Assembly (NCBI GenBank): GCA_963717125.1
Contig: CAVQVG010000006.1
Span: 496,001 to 560,000 of the forward strand
DNA length: 64,000 nt
DNA from: RYN-230 sp963717125
GTDB taxonomy: Bacteria > Actinomycetota > Actinomycetes > Streptosporangiales > Streptosporangiaceae
Direction of reading: 5' to 3'
Each line of letters starts with the position of its first letter. The first letter of the stretch is position 1. Made by a program: the position numbers and the translations under genes. Below, one piece after another: positions 41,884 to 51,400 of this stretch. The notes under the pieces were generated by a model that saw only the letters and a program-made list of their open reading frames with translations, was not told where the DNA came from and did not search any database.

Positions 41884-41961
41884 TGTTACCGGAGCGTAAA
41901 GCCCGTTATCAGGCTGTTACGGCCGGAGGGGCGGAGCTGGCCGGTTGCGGACTACCGTAAC
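41884..41961 (+). promoter_or_regulatory. Lrp promoter with TGTTAC repeats and -10 TACCGT
   Basis: TGTTACCGG (41884-41892) and TGTTACGG (41915-41922) are direct repeats 31 bp apart, and GTTACGG (41916-41922) is matched by inverted CCGTAAC (41955-41961). The last site overlaps TACCGT (41953-41958), 6 nt before the GTG start. This is consistent with autoregulation by the Lrp protein it precedes. Confidence 0.5.
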
Positions 41962-41964
41962 GGG

Positions 41965-42578
41965 GTGGAAGACATCGACCGAAGGATCATCACGCTCCTC
42001 TGCCGCGATGGCCGGATCAGCTTCACCGAGCTGTCCCGGCAGACCGGGCTCTCGGTGTCCGCAACGCATCAGCGGGTGCGGCGGCTCGAGCGGCGCGGGG
42101 TGATCAAGGGATACGCCGCGCTGATCGATCCCGCGGGCGCCGGGCTGCCGCTGACCGCGTTCATCTCGATCAAGCCGTTCGACCCGGCGGCGCCGGACGA
42201 TGCCCCGGAACGGCTGGCCCACCTGTCCGCGATCGAGGCCTGCCACAGCGTGGCCGGCGACGAGAACTACATCCTCAAGGTCCGCGTCGCTTCCCCGGTT
42301 GAGCTGGAGGACCTGCTGCAGAAGATCCGGGCGTCGGCCGGGGTGTCCACCCGGACCACGATCGTGCTCAGCACCCCGTACGAGAACCGCCCGCCGCAGC
42401 TGGGTGGCGGCCAGGCCGCCCTGGACCGGCTGGCCGCGGCCCGGGACGCCGCGGCCGGGGAGACCCCGCCAACGGGGACACCGCCAACGGGGACACCGCC
42501 AACGGGGACACCGCCAACGGGGACACCGCCAACGGGGACACCGCCGACGACGAGGCGAAGATCGCGGATCAGGCCTGA
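41965..42578 (+). CDS. Lrp/AsnC-family regulator with frameshifted repeat tail
   Basis: The first 165 residues are a complete Lrp regulator: helix-turn-helix (DRRIITLLCRDGRISFTELS; GLSVSATHQRVRRLERRGVI) and a RAM/AsnC ligand domain (ACHSVAGDENYILKVRV). After AARDAAAGE the frame enters a 15-bp repeat block and, as written, stays open across the opposite-strand TetR gene to 42792. In the frame one base back, the repeats read GDTAN and end in DDEAKIADQA-stop at 42576-42578, which I take as the true end. The slip lies at about 42460-42470 in GGGGAGACCCC. GTG 41965 is leaderless. Confidence 0.75.
42471..42545 (+). repeat. Five 15-bp tandem repeats in the Lrp gene tail
   Basis: AACGGGGACACCGCC is repeated five times exactly. 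In the likely frame each unit encodes Asn-Gly-Asp-Thr-Ala. A degenerate first unit with two extra bases precedes the block and accounts for the frame change. Confidence 0.88.
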
Positions 42579-43168
42579 TCGCCGGGCTGCGGGCGGAGCC
42601 CGGCCAGCAGCACGGACATCAGCCGCTCGCCCTGGTCCGGGTGGGAGTGCGGCAAGTCAGCGGCGAGCGCGAGCGCGTGCGACAGCCGGAGCAGGTCGGT
42701 CACGTCAACGTCCCGGCGGACCTGGCCGGTGCGCTGCGCCTCGGCCAGCAGCCCGGTGGCCGCGTCGCGGACCATGGCGCTGCACGAGGTAGCCACCTCG
42801 GTCGACTTGTCCGGGCCGGACATGAGCGAGCTGGACAGGTTGCGCTTGGTCGTGGCGAAGGCCATCAGGGCCCGGAGCCAGCGTTCCAGCGCCTGCTCCG
42901 GCGGGGCCTCGTCGGTGAGCTCGCGGGCCACCGCGCACAGCTCTTCCACCTGGTCCCGGTAGACCGCCTCGAGCAGCGCCCGGCGCGTCGGGAAGTGCCG
43001 GTACAGGGTGCCGATGCCGACCCCGGCCCGGCGCGCGATCTCATCGAGCGAGGCGTCGTCCGCGCCCCGCTCGGCATAGACCTGCAGGGCCGCTTCCAGC
43101 AGCCGCTGCCGGTTGCGCCGCGCGTCGGCGCGCATGGCCGGCCCGGCCGAGGTGCCCGTCGCGCTCAT
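42569..43168 (-). CDS. TetR/AcrR-family repressor
   Basis: 199 residues. The N-terminal helix-turn-helix is QRLLEAALQVYAERG, then ASLDEIARRAGVGIGTLYRHF, the TetR signature. The C-terminal part is an all-helical ligand pocket with a Cys at SCSAMVRD. It is divergent from the MFS exporter gene, and a duplicated 15-bp palindrome overlaps that gene's promoter, so it very likely represses the exporter until a drug-like ligand binds. Its stop overlaps the corrected Lrp end by 10 nt. Confidence 0.9.
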   Translation of the reverse strand: MSATGTSAGPAMRADARRNRQRLLEAALQVYAERGADDASLDEIARRAGVGIGTLYRHFPTRRALLEAVYRDQVEELCAVARELTDEAPPEQALERWLRALMAFATTKRNLSSSLMSGPDKSTEVATSCSAMVRDAATGLLAEAQRTGQVRRDVDVTDLLRLSHALALAADLPHSHPDQGERLMSVLLAGLRPQPGDQA

Positions 43169-43191
43169 CCCATCACCCGCAGAAAAAGAAG

Positions 43192-43242
43192 TTGCTAACC
43201 GGAGGGGTCCTCCGTATAGTAATCGGAGACGAGCTCCGATTA
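43192..43242 (+). promoter_or_regulatory. Exporter promoter with duplicated TetR operator
   Basis: TTGCTA (43192-43197), a 17-bp spacer and TATAGT (43215-43220) form a strong sigma-70-type promoter. The motif CGGAG-N5-CTCCG occurs twice, at 43200-43214 (filling the spacer) and 43224-43238 (just after the -10). The second extends to 9-bp arms, TAATCGGAG/CTCCGATTA (43220-43242). The two are 24 bp apart. Binding by the adjacent TetR protein would block polymerase. Confidence 0.75.
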
Positions 43243-43295
43243 GCTCCGCAAGCTTACCTCTGATTACTCCAGGACTCCAAGCTCAGGAGATACGC

Positions 43296-44777
43296 ATGCC
43301 TGCTTCGTCCACCACGCCAGCGGTGGCCCTGCGCCGCCCGCGCGCATCCCGTGCCCGCGGGCGTCCGAGCCTGGCCCTCGTTATCATGCTATCCGCGCAG
43401 CTCATGATCATCCTCGACATGACCGTGGTCAACATCGCGCTGCCGCATATCCAGGCCGGGCTGCACTTCTCCACCGACGGCCTGTCCTGGGTGCTGAACG
43501 CCTACACGCTCACGTTCGGCGGGCTGCTGCTGCTCGGCGGCCGGGCCGGCGACATCCTCGGCCGGCGCCGGGTGTTCCTGGCCGGGATCATCCTGTTCAC
43601 CGTGGCCTCGCTGGGCGGCGGGCTGGCCACCGAGGCCTGGCAGCTGCTGGCCGCCCGCGCCCTGCAGGGCGTCGGCGGCGCGCTGGCCTCACCCGCGGTG
43701 CTCGCGCTGGTGGTGGGCAGCTTCCCGGAGGGCCGGGAGCGGACCCGGGCGCTGGGCGTCTACTCCGCCGTGCTGATGGGGGGCGCCTCGCTCGGCCTGG
43801 TGCTCGGCGGGCTGATCACCGAGTGGGCGTCCTGGCGCTGGGTGCTGTTCGTCAACATCCCGGTGGGCATCCTGGTCGTCGCCGTGACCCCGCTGTTCGT
43901 CACCGAATCGCCGCGCCAGCCGGGGCGGTTCGACCTGGCCGGCGCGCTCACCTCCACCGGCGGGATGACCGCGCTGGTGTACGGGTTCATCCGGGCCGCG
44001 TCGGACGGCTGGGCCGACCGGATGGCGCTGGCCGCGTTCGGCGCGGCCGTGGTGCTGCTCGCGCTGTTCCTGCTGACCGAGGCCCGGACCCAGCAGCCGA
44101 TCACCCCGCTGCGGCTGTTCGGCAGCCTGAGCCGGTCCGGTTCCTACCTGAGCCGGCTGCTGCTGGTGGCGGGCATGTTCGGGATGTTCTTCTTCCTGAC
44201 CCAGTTCGTGCAGGAGATCCTGGGCTTCAGCCCGCTCACCGCCGGGATCGCGTTCCTGCCCATGACGCTCACCGTGTTCGCGGTGTCCCGGGCGGCGCCG
44301 CGGCTGCTGCCGCGGTTCGGCGCCACCCGGCTCATGCTGGCCGGCATGCTCCCGGTCATCGCCGGGATGACGTGGCTGGCCCAGGTCTCCGCCGGGACCA
44401 GCTACCTGGGCGGCATCCTGGGGCCGATGCTGCTGCTCGGCACCGGGATGGGCGTGGTGTTCGTGCCGCTCACTACGGTGTCGCTGGCCGGGGTCGCCCC
44501 GGCCGACTCCGGCGCGGCCTCCAGCATGGTCAACGTCATGCAGCAGCTGGGCGGGGCCCTCGGGCTGGCCATCCTGGTCACCGTGTTCGGCACCGCCTAC
44601 CGGCACGCGGTGGCGGCCGGGACCGCCGCGCACAGTACGGCTGTGAACCACGGCGCCCTGATCCACGGGGTGGCGTCGGCCTTCACCGTGGCCGCCGTCT
44701 TCGACGGCTGCGCGCTGCTGGTGATCCTGCTCAGCAGCGGGGCACTGACCGGCGGGGCGCTCAGCAGGCGGCCGTGA
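43296..44777 (+). CDS. DHA2-family MFS drug exporter
   Basis: A 493-residue membrane protein with about 14 helices. The DHA2 signatures are IILDMTVVNIALPHIQ (motif D1), LLLGGRAGDILGRRRVF (motif A) and ALQGVGGALASPAVLAL, then SLGLVLGGLITEWASWRWVL (motif C). It resembles EmrB/QacA proton-driven exporters. The ligand is unknown. ATG 43296 has AGGAG 6 nt upstream. Expression is probably controlled by the TetR operator just upstream. Confidence 0.9.
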   Translation: MPASSTTPAVALRRPRASRARGRPSLALVIMLSAQLMIILDMTVVNIALPHIQAGLHFSTDGLSWVLNAYTLTFGGLLLLGGRAGDILGRRRVFLAGIILFTVASLGGGLATEAWQLLAARALQGVGGALASPAVLALVVGSFPEGRERTRALGVYSAVLMGGASLGLVLGGLITEWASWRWVLFVNIPVGILVVAVTPLFVTESPRQPGRFDLAGALTSTGGMTALVYGFIRAASDGWADRMALAAFGAAVVLLALFLLTEARTQQPITPLRLFGSLSRSGSYLSRLLLVAGMFGMFFFLTQFVQEILGFSPLTAGIAFLPMTLTVFAVSRAAPRLLPRFGATRLMLAGMLPVIAGMTWLAQVSAGTSYLGGILGPMLLLGTGMGVVFVPLTTVSLAGVAPADSGAASSMVNVMQQLGGALGLAILVTVFGTAYRHAVAAGTAAHSTAVNHGALIHGVASAFTVAAVFDGCALLVILLSSGALTGGALSRRP

Positions 44778-45597
44778 CCATCCGCAGGTCCAGATCGGCG
44801 GGCAGCGACGTGCCCGGGTGCACGATGGCGGCCGTGCCGCCGTGCGCCCGGGCCGCGTCCGGCAGCCCGTCCGCCGGGGACGCGACCACGGTCGCGCCCT
44901 GCAGCAGGGCCAGGTCGAGCAGCACCGTGTAGTCCCGGGGGTTGCCGTCGGGCGGCGCGGCCAGCACCACGTCACGCTCGCTGATCGGGATGACAGCCGT
45001 CAGCCGGTGCAGGTCGGCGGCCAGCTCGTGGTGGGTGACCGGCGCCAGCTGGGGCAGGCCGTCCGGGCCGGTCAGGTACGGCGCCAGAGCCAGGTCCCCC
45101 GGCCCGGCCACGGCGGGCGCGCGGGCGCCACGGGACAGCAGCGAGCAGAACGCGGTGGTGCCCGGCACCTCATCGAACGAGATGACCTGCCGCACCCACG
45201 AGTCGTCCGCCGCGGCCTGCGCGGCGCCGGTGAGCGGGTCCGCGGTGATCAGCAGCCGGGCCGCGCAGTCGGTGAGCTGGCTGGCCATCTCGGCCCGGGT
45301 GCCGGTGCCGCACAGCGGCGACGGCACCCCGCCCGCCGCCCGGATGGCGTGCACGGCCAGCACGTAGCTCACCGCGTCGGGCACGCAGACACCGACGATG
45401 TCCTGGTCGCGCAGCCCGTGCCGGACCAGCCCGGCCGCGGCGGCCTGCAGCACCCCGGCCAGGCTGGCATGGCTGAGCGTCCGGCCCGGCCATGACGCAC
45501 TGCCGCCGACGAGCGCTGGCCGCTCACCGCGGGCCACCCCAAGGCCCACCAGCCGCTGCGTCACGCTATCGGGAGCAGGCATCCCCGTGAGCATCAT
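44761..45597 (-). CDS. Truncated AMP-binding (acyl-CoA synthetase-like) protein
   Basis: 278 residues, about half the size of an acyl-CoA/4-coumarate ligase. The first part has the fold of the N-terminal domain (AALGLVRHGLRDQDIVGVCVPD-like helix, AVHAIRAAGGVPSPL). The AMP-binding P-loop (usually SSGTTGxPKG) is replaced by APYLTGPDGLPQLAPVTH, and the C-terminal catalytic domain is absent. It is unlikely to form adenylates; a binding or regulatory role, or decay, is possible. It is convergent with the exporter gene with a 17-nt overlap. A 14-bp hairpin lies 14 nt upstream of its ATG. Confidence 0.65.
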   Translation of the reverse strand: MMLTGMPAPDSVTQRLVGLGVARGERPALVGGSASWPGRTLSHASLAGVLQAAAAGLVRHGLRDQDIVGVCVPDAVSYVLAVHAIRAAGGVPSPLCGTGTRAEMASQLTDCAARLLITADPLTGAAQAAADDSWVRQVISFDEVPGTTAFCSLLSRGARAPAVAGPGDLALAPYLTGPDGLPQLAPVTHHELAADLHRLTAVIPISERDVVLAAPPDGNPRDYTVLLDLALLQGATVVASPADGLPDAARAHGGTAAIVHPGTSLPADLDLRMVTAAC

Positions 45598-45611
45598 CCG
45601 TGCCTCTTCCC

Positions 45612-45653
45612 AGGCTCCTCCGGCCATCCCCCTCCTGACGGCCGGAGGAGCCT
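45612..45653 (-). promoter_or_regulatory. 14-bp hairpin before the AMP-binding gene
   Basis: AGGCTCCTCCGGCC (45612-45625) and GGCCGGAGGAGCCT (45640-45653) pair perfectly around a 14-nt loop. On the minus-strand transcript the loop carries AGGAGGGGG, the 3' arm carries GGAGGAG, and GGGAAGAGG follows before the ATG. It may terminate the LuxR transcript or control translation of the AMP-binding gene. The rest of the 261-bp gap (45598-45858) shows no supported gene. Confidence 0.6.
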
Positions 45654-45858
45654 TGGCTCTGCGTCCGGCAGCCCCGGATGGGCCACGCACGGGCCCCCGT
45701 AACCGCCCGGGGCCCACCCGGAACTCTGCCGATGACTCTATGTACGCACGAGCCCCGGCCACATCCGCCGAACTATGCAGTGCCGTGTGTATTTCGGGGC
45801 CAGCGCCGCCCTGGATGGGTATGTAGGCGAAGTTTCTGGGCTGTGTACGCGGCCCGCG

Positions 45859-48357
45859 TCAGAAGTCCGCCTGCCGGGCCATCCAGGCGGCGACCTGGGC
45901 CCGGGAGTTGAAGCCGAGCTTGGTCAGCATGTTGGCGACGTGCCGGGCCACGGTGGCCTGGCTGATGACCAGTTCGTCGGCGATGGCCCGGTTGCTCAGC
46001 CCGCGCGCGATCAGGCGGGCGATCTCCAGCTCGCGCGGGGTGAGCGTGGACACCTCGCTGCCCGAGCCAGGCCGCGGCCGCGGCACCGGCGCCCAGTCGG
46101 TGGCCGGATGCGCCGGGCCGGGCTCCGGGCCGGCCGCGCCATTGTTCCCGGCCGGCGGCTGCATCGCGTAGCTGACCGCCTCGGCCGCGGTCATCGCCCG
46201 GCCTTCGGCCAGCAGGGCGGCGGCGTGCGGCTCGCCCAGCGCCTTGCGGGCCGGGCCGAGCAGGTCGGCCAGCCGGGCCCCGCTCAGCGGGGCATGCCCG
46301 GCGCGCAGCTCGACCGCGGCCCCGGCCAGCCGGGCGGCCCGCGCCGGGTCGCCGGCCCGGGCCTCCAGCGCGGCGAATGCCTCCAGGCCGCGGGCGACCG
46401 GTAGCCGCTGCCCGGTGGCCAGGCTGAGCTGCAGGCTCTCGGTCAGGCTGGTCCGGGCCAGGCCCAGGTCGCCCTGGGTGAGCGCGACCGAGGCGATGCC
46501 GGCCAGGCAGCGGGCGATCTCGGGCCGGGCGTCGATCTCCTGGTACAGGCTGAGCGCCGCCTGGTAGTGGCTGATCGCGGCCAGGTAGTCGCCGCGGGCC
46601 CGGGCCACCGCGCCCAGCCCATAACGGACCTGGGCCACCCCCCAGCCGTTGTTGTCCCGCAGCACCTCGAGCGCCGCCTCGTATGTGGCCTGGGCTTCGC
46701 GCAGGCTGCCCAGCCGGGCCAGGCCGGCCGCCTTGATGCTGAGCGCCAGCCCTTCCTCCCAGTCGTTGCCGAGCTTGTGCGCGGTCGCCGCGGCCTCGTC
46801 GATCCGGGTCACCGCCTCATCCACCCGGCCCGCCCGCAGCGCGGCCACCGCGAGCAGCCGCAGCGCGCCGGCCTCGTGCGGGTCACCGGCCTGGCGGCAG
46901 AGCGCCAGGCCCTCACCCGCGCACCGCGCCACCGTGTCGTAGTCCTGCTGCTCGAAGGCCAGGTCGCCGCGGAACACCAGGGCCGGCCCACGGATCCCGG
47001 GCGGCAGCCCGCCGGCCTGGTCCAGGAACCGGTCGAACCAGGCCACGCCCTCGGCCGTGTCGCCGTGTGTCAGCCACGGGTTGCGCATGGCCCCGCACAT
47101 CCGCAGCCCTTCCGCGATGTCGCCGCGGCGCAGCGAGGTGGCCAGCGCCAGCCGGTAGTTGTCCAGGTCGCCGGCGATCTGCCGGTACAGCGCCACCCGG
47201 CGCGGCCAGGACGGCGCGCCGCGGACGAACGCCTGGGACACCACCCACTCGCAGTGCCGCAGCAGGCAGTCGCGATGCCGCAGCCGGACCTCGTCCGCCT
47301 CGCCGGACGTGGTGAGCCGGCTGGCCGCGTACTCCTTGATCGTGTCCAGCAGCCGGTACCGGGATTCGCCGCGCAGCTCGTGGTCGAAGGTGACCAGCGA
47401 CTTGTCGATCAGCGCGGCCATCAGGTCGAGCACCGCCGTGGCCGGGATCTGCTCGTCCGCGCAGACCTGCTCGGCCATCTCCAGGTTCCAGCCGGCGAAC
47501 ACCGACAGCCGCCGGAGCAGGATCTGCTCCGGCTCGGACAGCAGCTCATAACTCCAGTCCACCGCGGCCCGCAGGGTCTGCTGCCGGGCCGGCGCGGTCC
47601 GGTCCCCGGAGGCCAGCAGCCGGAACCGGTCGTCCAGCCGGCTGGCGATCTGCTCCACCGACAGCGCCCGCACCCGGGCCGCGGCCAGCTCGATGGCCAG
47701 CGGCATGCCATCCAGCAGGCGGCACAGCCGGGCCACCGCCGCGGCGTTGTCGCTGCCCACCGCGAACCCGGCCCGGGCCGCCGACGCGCGGTCGGCGAAC
47801 AGCCGCATCGCCTCATGCCGGGCCAGGTCGGCCAGCGAGTCCGGGTCCAGGTGCGTCGGCAGGGACAGCGGGGGCACCCGCCAGACCGTCTCGCCGCGCA
47901 CCCGCAGCGGCTCCCGGCTGGTGGCCAGCACCCGCAGCTGCGGGCAGCCGGCCAGCAGCTGGTGCACCAGTTCCGCGCAGCCGTCCACCAGGTGCTCACA
48001 GGTGTCCAGGATGAGCAGCAGGCGGCGGCCACGCAGCGCCTCGACCAGAGTGGCCAGCAGCGGCCGGTCCGGCTCCGCACGGACCCCGAACGTGGCCGCC
48101 ACCCGGCGCGGGATCAGGTCGGCGTCCGCCGTGTCGGCCAGCTCGACCAGCCAGGCGCCGTCCGGGAAATCCGGCACCACCTCGCAGGCCAGCCGGACGG
48201 CCAGCCGGGTCTTGCCGATGCCACCGGGCCCGCACAGGGTCAGCGCCCGGACATCGCTGAGCAGCAACCCGAGCTCAGCGAGATCGCGCTCCCGGCCGAC
48301 GAAGCTGTTCGGCTCCGCAGGGAGGTTGCCCGACGCGGGGAGGGCTGCGGAAGTCAT
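45859..48357 (-). CDS. Large LuxR-type ATPase regulator
   Basis: 832 residues. Residues 15-330 are an NB-ARC/AAA-type ATPase: NSFVGRERDLAEL, Walker A LCGPGGIGKTRLA, Walker B RLLLILDTCEHL and LRVLATSREPLRV. The middle (about 380-720) is a TPR-like helical region. Residues 760-832 are a LuxR helix-turn-helix (LTPRELEIARLIARGLSNRAIA). It is probably an activator that needs ATP and an inducer, in the style of AfsR/MalT-like regulators. ATG 48357 is 53 nt after the mannosidase gene on the same strand, so the two may be cotranscribed. Confidence 0.88.
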   Translation of the reverse strand: MTSAALPASGNLPAEPNSFVGRERDLAELGLLLSDVRALTLCGPGGIGKTRLAVRLACEVVPDFPDGAWLVELADTADADLIPRRVAATFGVRAEPDRPLLATLVEALRGRRLLLILDTCEHLVDGCAELVHQLLAGCPQLRVLATSREPLRVRGETVWRVPPLSLPTHLDPDSLADLARHEAMRLFADRASAARAGFAVGSDNAAAVARLCRLLDGMPLAIELAAARVRALSVEQIASRLDDRFRLLASGDRTAPARQQTLRAAVDWSYELLSEPEQILLRRLSVFAGWNLEMAEQVCADEQIPATAVLDLMAALIDKSLVTFDHELRGESRYRLLDTIKEYAASRLTTSGEADEVRLRHRDCLLRHCEWVVSQAFVRGAPSWPRRVALYRQIAGDLDNYRLALATSLRRGDIAEGLRMCGAMRNPWLTHGDTAEGVAWFDRFLDQAGGLPPGIRGPALVFRGDLAFEQQDYDTVARCAGEGLALCRQAGDPHEAGALRLLAVAALRAGRVDEAVTRIDEAAATAHKLGNDWEEGLALSIKAAGLARLGSLREAQATYEAALEVLRDNNGWGVAQVRYGLGAVARARGDYLAAISHYQAALSLYQEIDARPEIARCLAGIASVALTQGDLGLARTSLTESLQLSLATGQRLPVARGLEAFAALEARAGDPARAARLAGAAVELRAGHAPLSGARLADLLGPARKALGEPHAAALLAEGRAMTAAEAVSYAMQPPAGNNGAAGPEPGPAHPATDWAPVPRPRPGSGSEVSTLTPRELEIARLIARGLSNRAIADELVISQATVARHVANMLTKLGFNSRAQVAAWMARQADF

Positions 48358-48409
48358 GGCATGCGGACCGTCTGGTTGGTGGCGGGGGGCCTTAACGCGA
48401 CTGGGGTGC

Positions 48410-51400
48410 TCATTCGCGGACGTCAACGGCAACAGCGCTGGTGTAGTGAAGTTGACCGAAATACATCAGTTTGACCATTGTCCACCACTGTGTGCCGCGT
48501 CGGGTAGTAACCGGTACTCGCACATGATAACGGAGAGTGATCTCCTTTCCGGGTGAGACGGCGAAACCTCGCGTCCACGGATGCATCGCCGGCCAGCTGC
48601 CGAACGGGGACAGCAGCTGCGCCTCGCCGCGGATCGGGCTGGCGGCCCGGTTGGCCAGCCGGACGGCCAGCTCACCGCGCTGGCCCGCGGCCACCCGCAG
48701 CGCCGGGGTCAGCACGGTCACGTCGAGCTCGGCGGCGATGGCCCGCTGGCCGGCCTGCACCGCGGGCAGCAGCTCGTCCAGCGGCAGGCTGAGCGACGGC
48801 GCCGGGGGCAGGCCGAGCCGGACGGCCAGCACGTCCTCCAGGTCCTGGCCGAGCTGGTCATGTATCCGCGCGGCCAGGAAATAGTGTCCCGCGGGCGCGC
48901 CCGGCTCGCCGCGCACGGTCAGCTCCCACTCCGCGTAGCCCAGCGGGGGCAGCCGGTAGCGCAGCGCCGCTTCGGGACCGGACAGCGCACTCGTCCCTTC
49001 GGGACCGGGCAGCGCGGCCGTCAGCCCGTCCGGCACGTCCAGGTCGACCGCCCCGGACGCGCCGTCAGGCCCGGCCGCCACGGTGAGCCGGACCACGCCG
49101 GGCGGCACCAGGTCGGTGGGGGACAGGTGCACCGCGACCGGGACGTTGCCGGCCGGCGCCGGGCCCTTGCCGTGCAGCCAGTACCGGCTGAACACCGGCT
49201 GGGCCGGCTCCGGCGGCCCAGACGCCAGCCGCCCCAACCGCCCCAGCCGCCCCGGACGGCCAGCCAGCCGCCGGCACCCCGAGGGCCAGCGTCACCGTCC
49301 CGGCCGGGCCGATCGCGGTCACCACCCCGCCGTCCTCGACCGGCAGCGCGGGCCCCTCGCTGTCCTCGGTCAGCCCGGTGAGCTGCCCGCCGGTGATCCC
49401 GGTGAACAAGCTCAGCCGCGCCTCGCCCGCGGCCCGGCCGCCCAGGTCGCGCAGCCGGGCGGTCACCCCGGCGGACCGGGCCGGCGTGCCGTCCCGGCCG
49501 GCCGCCAGCGGGTTGCCCCGCGGCTTCAGCGCGGCCAGCATGGCCGGCCCGTCCACCGGGCACAAGCTGGCCGCGCCCGGCCGCGCGCCCGGGTGCGCAT
49601 CGGTCACGGTGACCAGCAGCGGGTGGTTGTACTCCTGGCCGGCCGCGGCGAAGCCCGCCGACCGCCAGTCCCCGGGCCCGGCGGCCAGCGCGTACTCGAA
49701 CGTGTGGCTCCAGTGCTGCCAGGCGAAGCTGCTGCCGTCCGGCGCGGTCCGCTTGTCGCCGTCGATCCACACCCCGGACGGCCACGCGCTGCACGACCGC
49801 ATCAGCGCGATGTGCAGCGTTCCGTCCGGGGTGACCAGGCTGCTCGGCGTGCCCCGGTTCAGCAGCGCCACCGAGTGCCCGGCCAGGCGCGGCCCGACGT
49901 CATCACCCAGCGGGGTCACCGAGATCTCCGAGTCGGCCAGGTCGGCGGCCACCGCGGTCACCGCGGCGGCCAGGTCCGGGCCGGGCACGATCAGCACCGG
50001 CAGGTCCCGCGGACCGCGCACGTCGGCGCCGGGCGCGAACGCTTCCGCGCGGGACCGCGCGGCCGGCAGCCACAGCGGGCCGGCCCGGCCATCGCCCGGG
50101 CAGACTCCGCCCCGGACGGGTCGACCGTCGCCAGCAGCCGGGCCGTCCACGGGTTCTGCTCCGGGCCGCCCAGCGCGATCCGCACGTCGGGCAGGTTCGA
50201 GTCCAGGTCGAGGGCGCCGTAGCGCGGTCCGTCCGGCCAGGAGCACGTCGCCGTGACGCCCTGCCCGGCCAGTGCCGCCACGAGGTCGGTGACCGGCCCG
50301 CGGCTGGCGTTCAGAAAATCGGGGCCGGGCAGGATGATCTCGGCCACGCCGATCGCGCGCCGCTCCGCCCGGCCGGACAGCCCGGTCCAGGCGACCCGCG
50401 CGGTGGATCCGGCGCCGAACCACTCGTGCGCCGGGTTGTCCAGGGTGAACGCGTGCTCCGCCGCATCCGCGTCGATGCTGCCGAACGGCCGGCCCACCGC
50501 CGCGGTCGCGCCCTGGTAGACCGGCAGCCCGCCGGGCACGTCGGCCGGGAAGCGCACCCGCAGCAGCCGGTCGTGCCCGATCGACCCGTCCACGTGGGTG
50601 CAGAACTCCACCGCCTGCGCGCCGTCCCAGAGCAGCGTCTCCTGGGTGACCCGCAGGTCGCCGAGCTGGAACTCGGCCAGCAGCCGGGCGCCCAGCGGGC
50701 AGCGCTGCGCCGTCACCTTGGCCGGGCCGGCCGCCGAGCCGGCTCCCGGGCCCTTCGGCGAGAGCAGCCACGGGCCCTCCCCCCAGCGCGGGTGGGCGGC
50801 GTACTCCTCCTGGACGAGCAGCTCGTTGCCGCCCGGCCGGAGCAGCTCGGTGCCGGCCAGCTTGTCGCGCAGCCGGGTCAGCGTGCCACCCCGGGCCGGA
50901 TCGGCCTCGGCCAGGAACCGGTCGGTCTCGATCAGCGCGCCCGGCTGCGGCTCCCACCCGGCCTGCTCGGGCTCGCCGCCGGAGGCCGGGGCGACCCAGT
51001 ACGTCCGGTAGCCCACCCCGGGCACGTCCGCGGCGCGGAACGTCAACGTCACCCCGGCCAGGCCGCCGTCGGGGTGCCGCCGCGGGTGCTCGGCCAGGAA
51101 CGGCACCACGGCGCCGGACTGGCCGGCCAGGCCGATCCAGGCCGGCCCGGGCGCGGGGAACTCCAGCTCGGCGGTGACCAGGCCGGACCGGGGCCAGGAC
51201 AGCGTGTTGAACACGACCAGCGCCCGCTCGCCGGGGCCGGTGGTGTCGGCCCGCCGGGCGAGTTCCGCGATCGCGTCCCGGCGCGCCGCCTCGCCGCGCT
51301 GCCAGGCTTCCCGCCAGCCGCCCAGCAGGTCCAGGTAGACCTGGTCGGACTCGGTGCCGGTGATCGCGTCGTGGTGCGCGCCGAACACCAGCTGGCGCCA

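Noticed and set aside
42471..42545. Tandem repeat block as a possible CRISPR or minisatellite
   Set aside because: The units are contiguous 15-mers without spacers and lie in frame within the Lrp gene tail.
45775..45825. Plus-strand CRVYFGASAALDGYVGE resembling the first strand of DHFR/RibD-like proteins
   Set aside because: The similarity stops after about 16 residues, and the rest is antisense of the LuxR gene. There is not enough to call a gene fragment.
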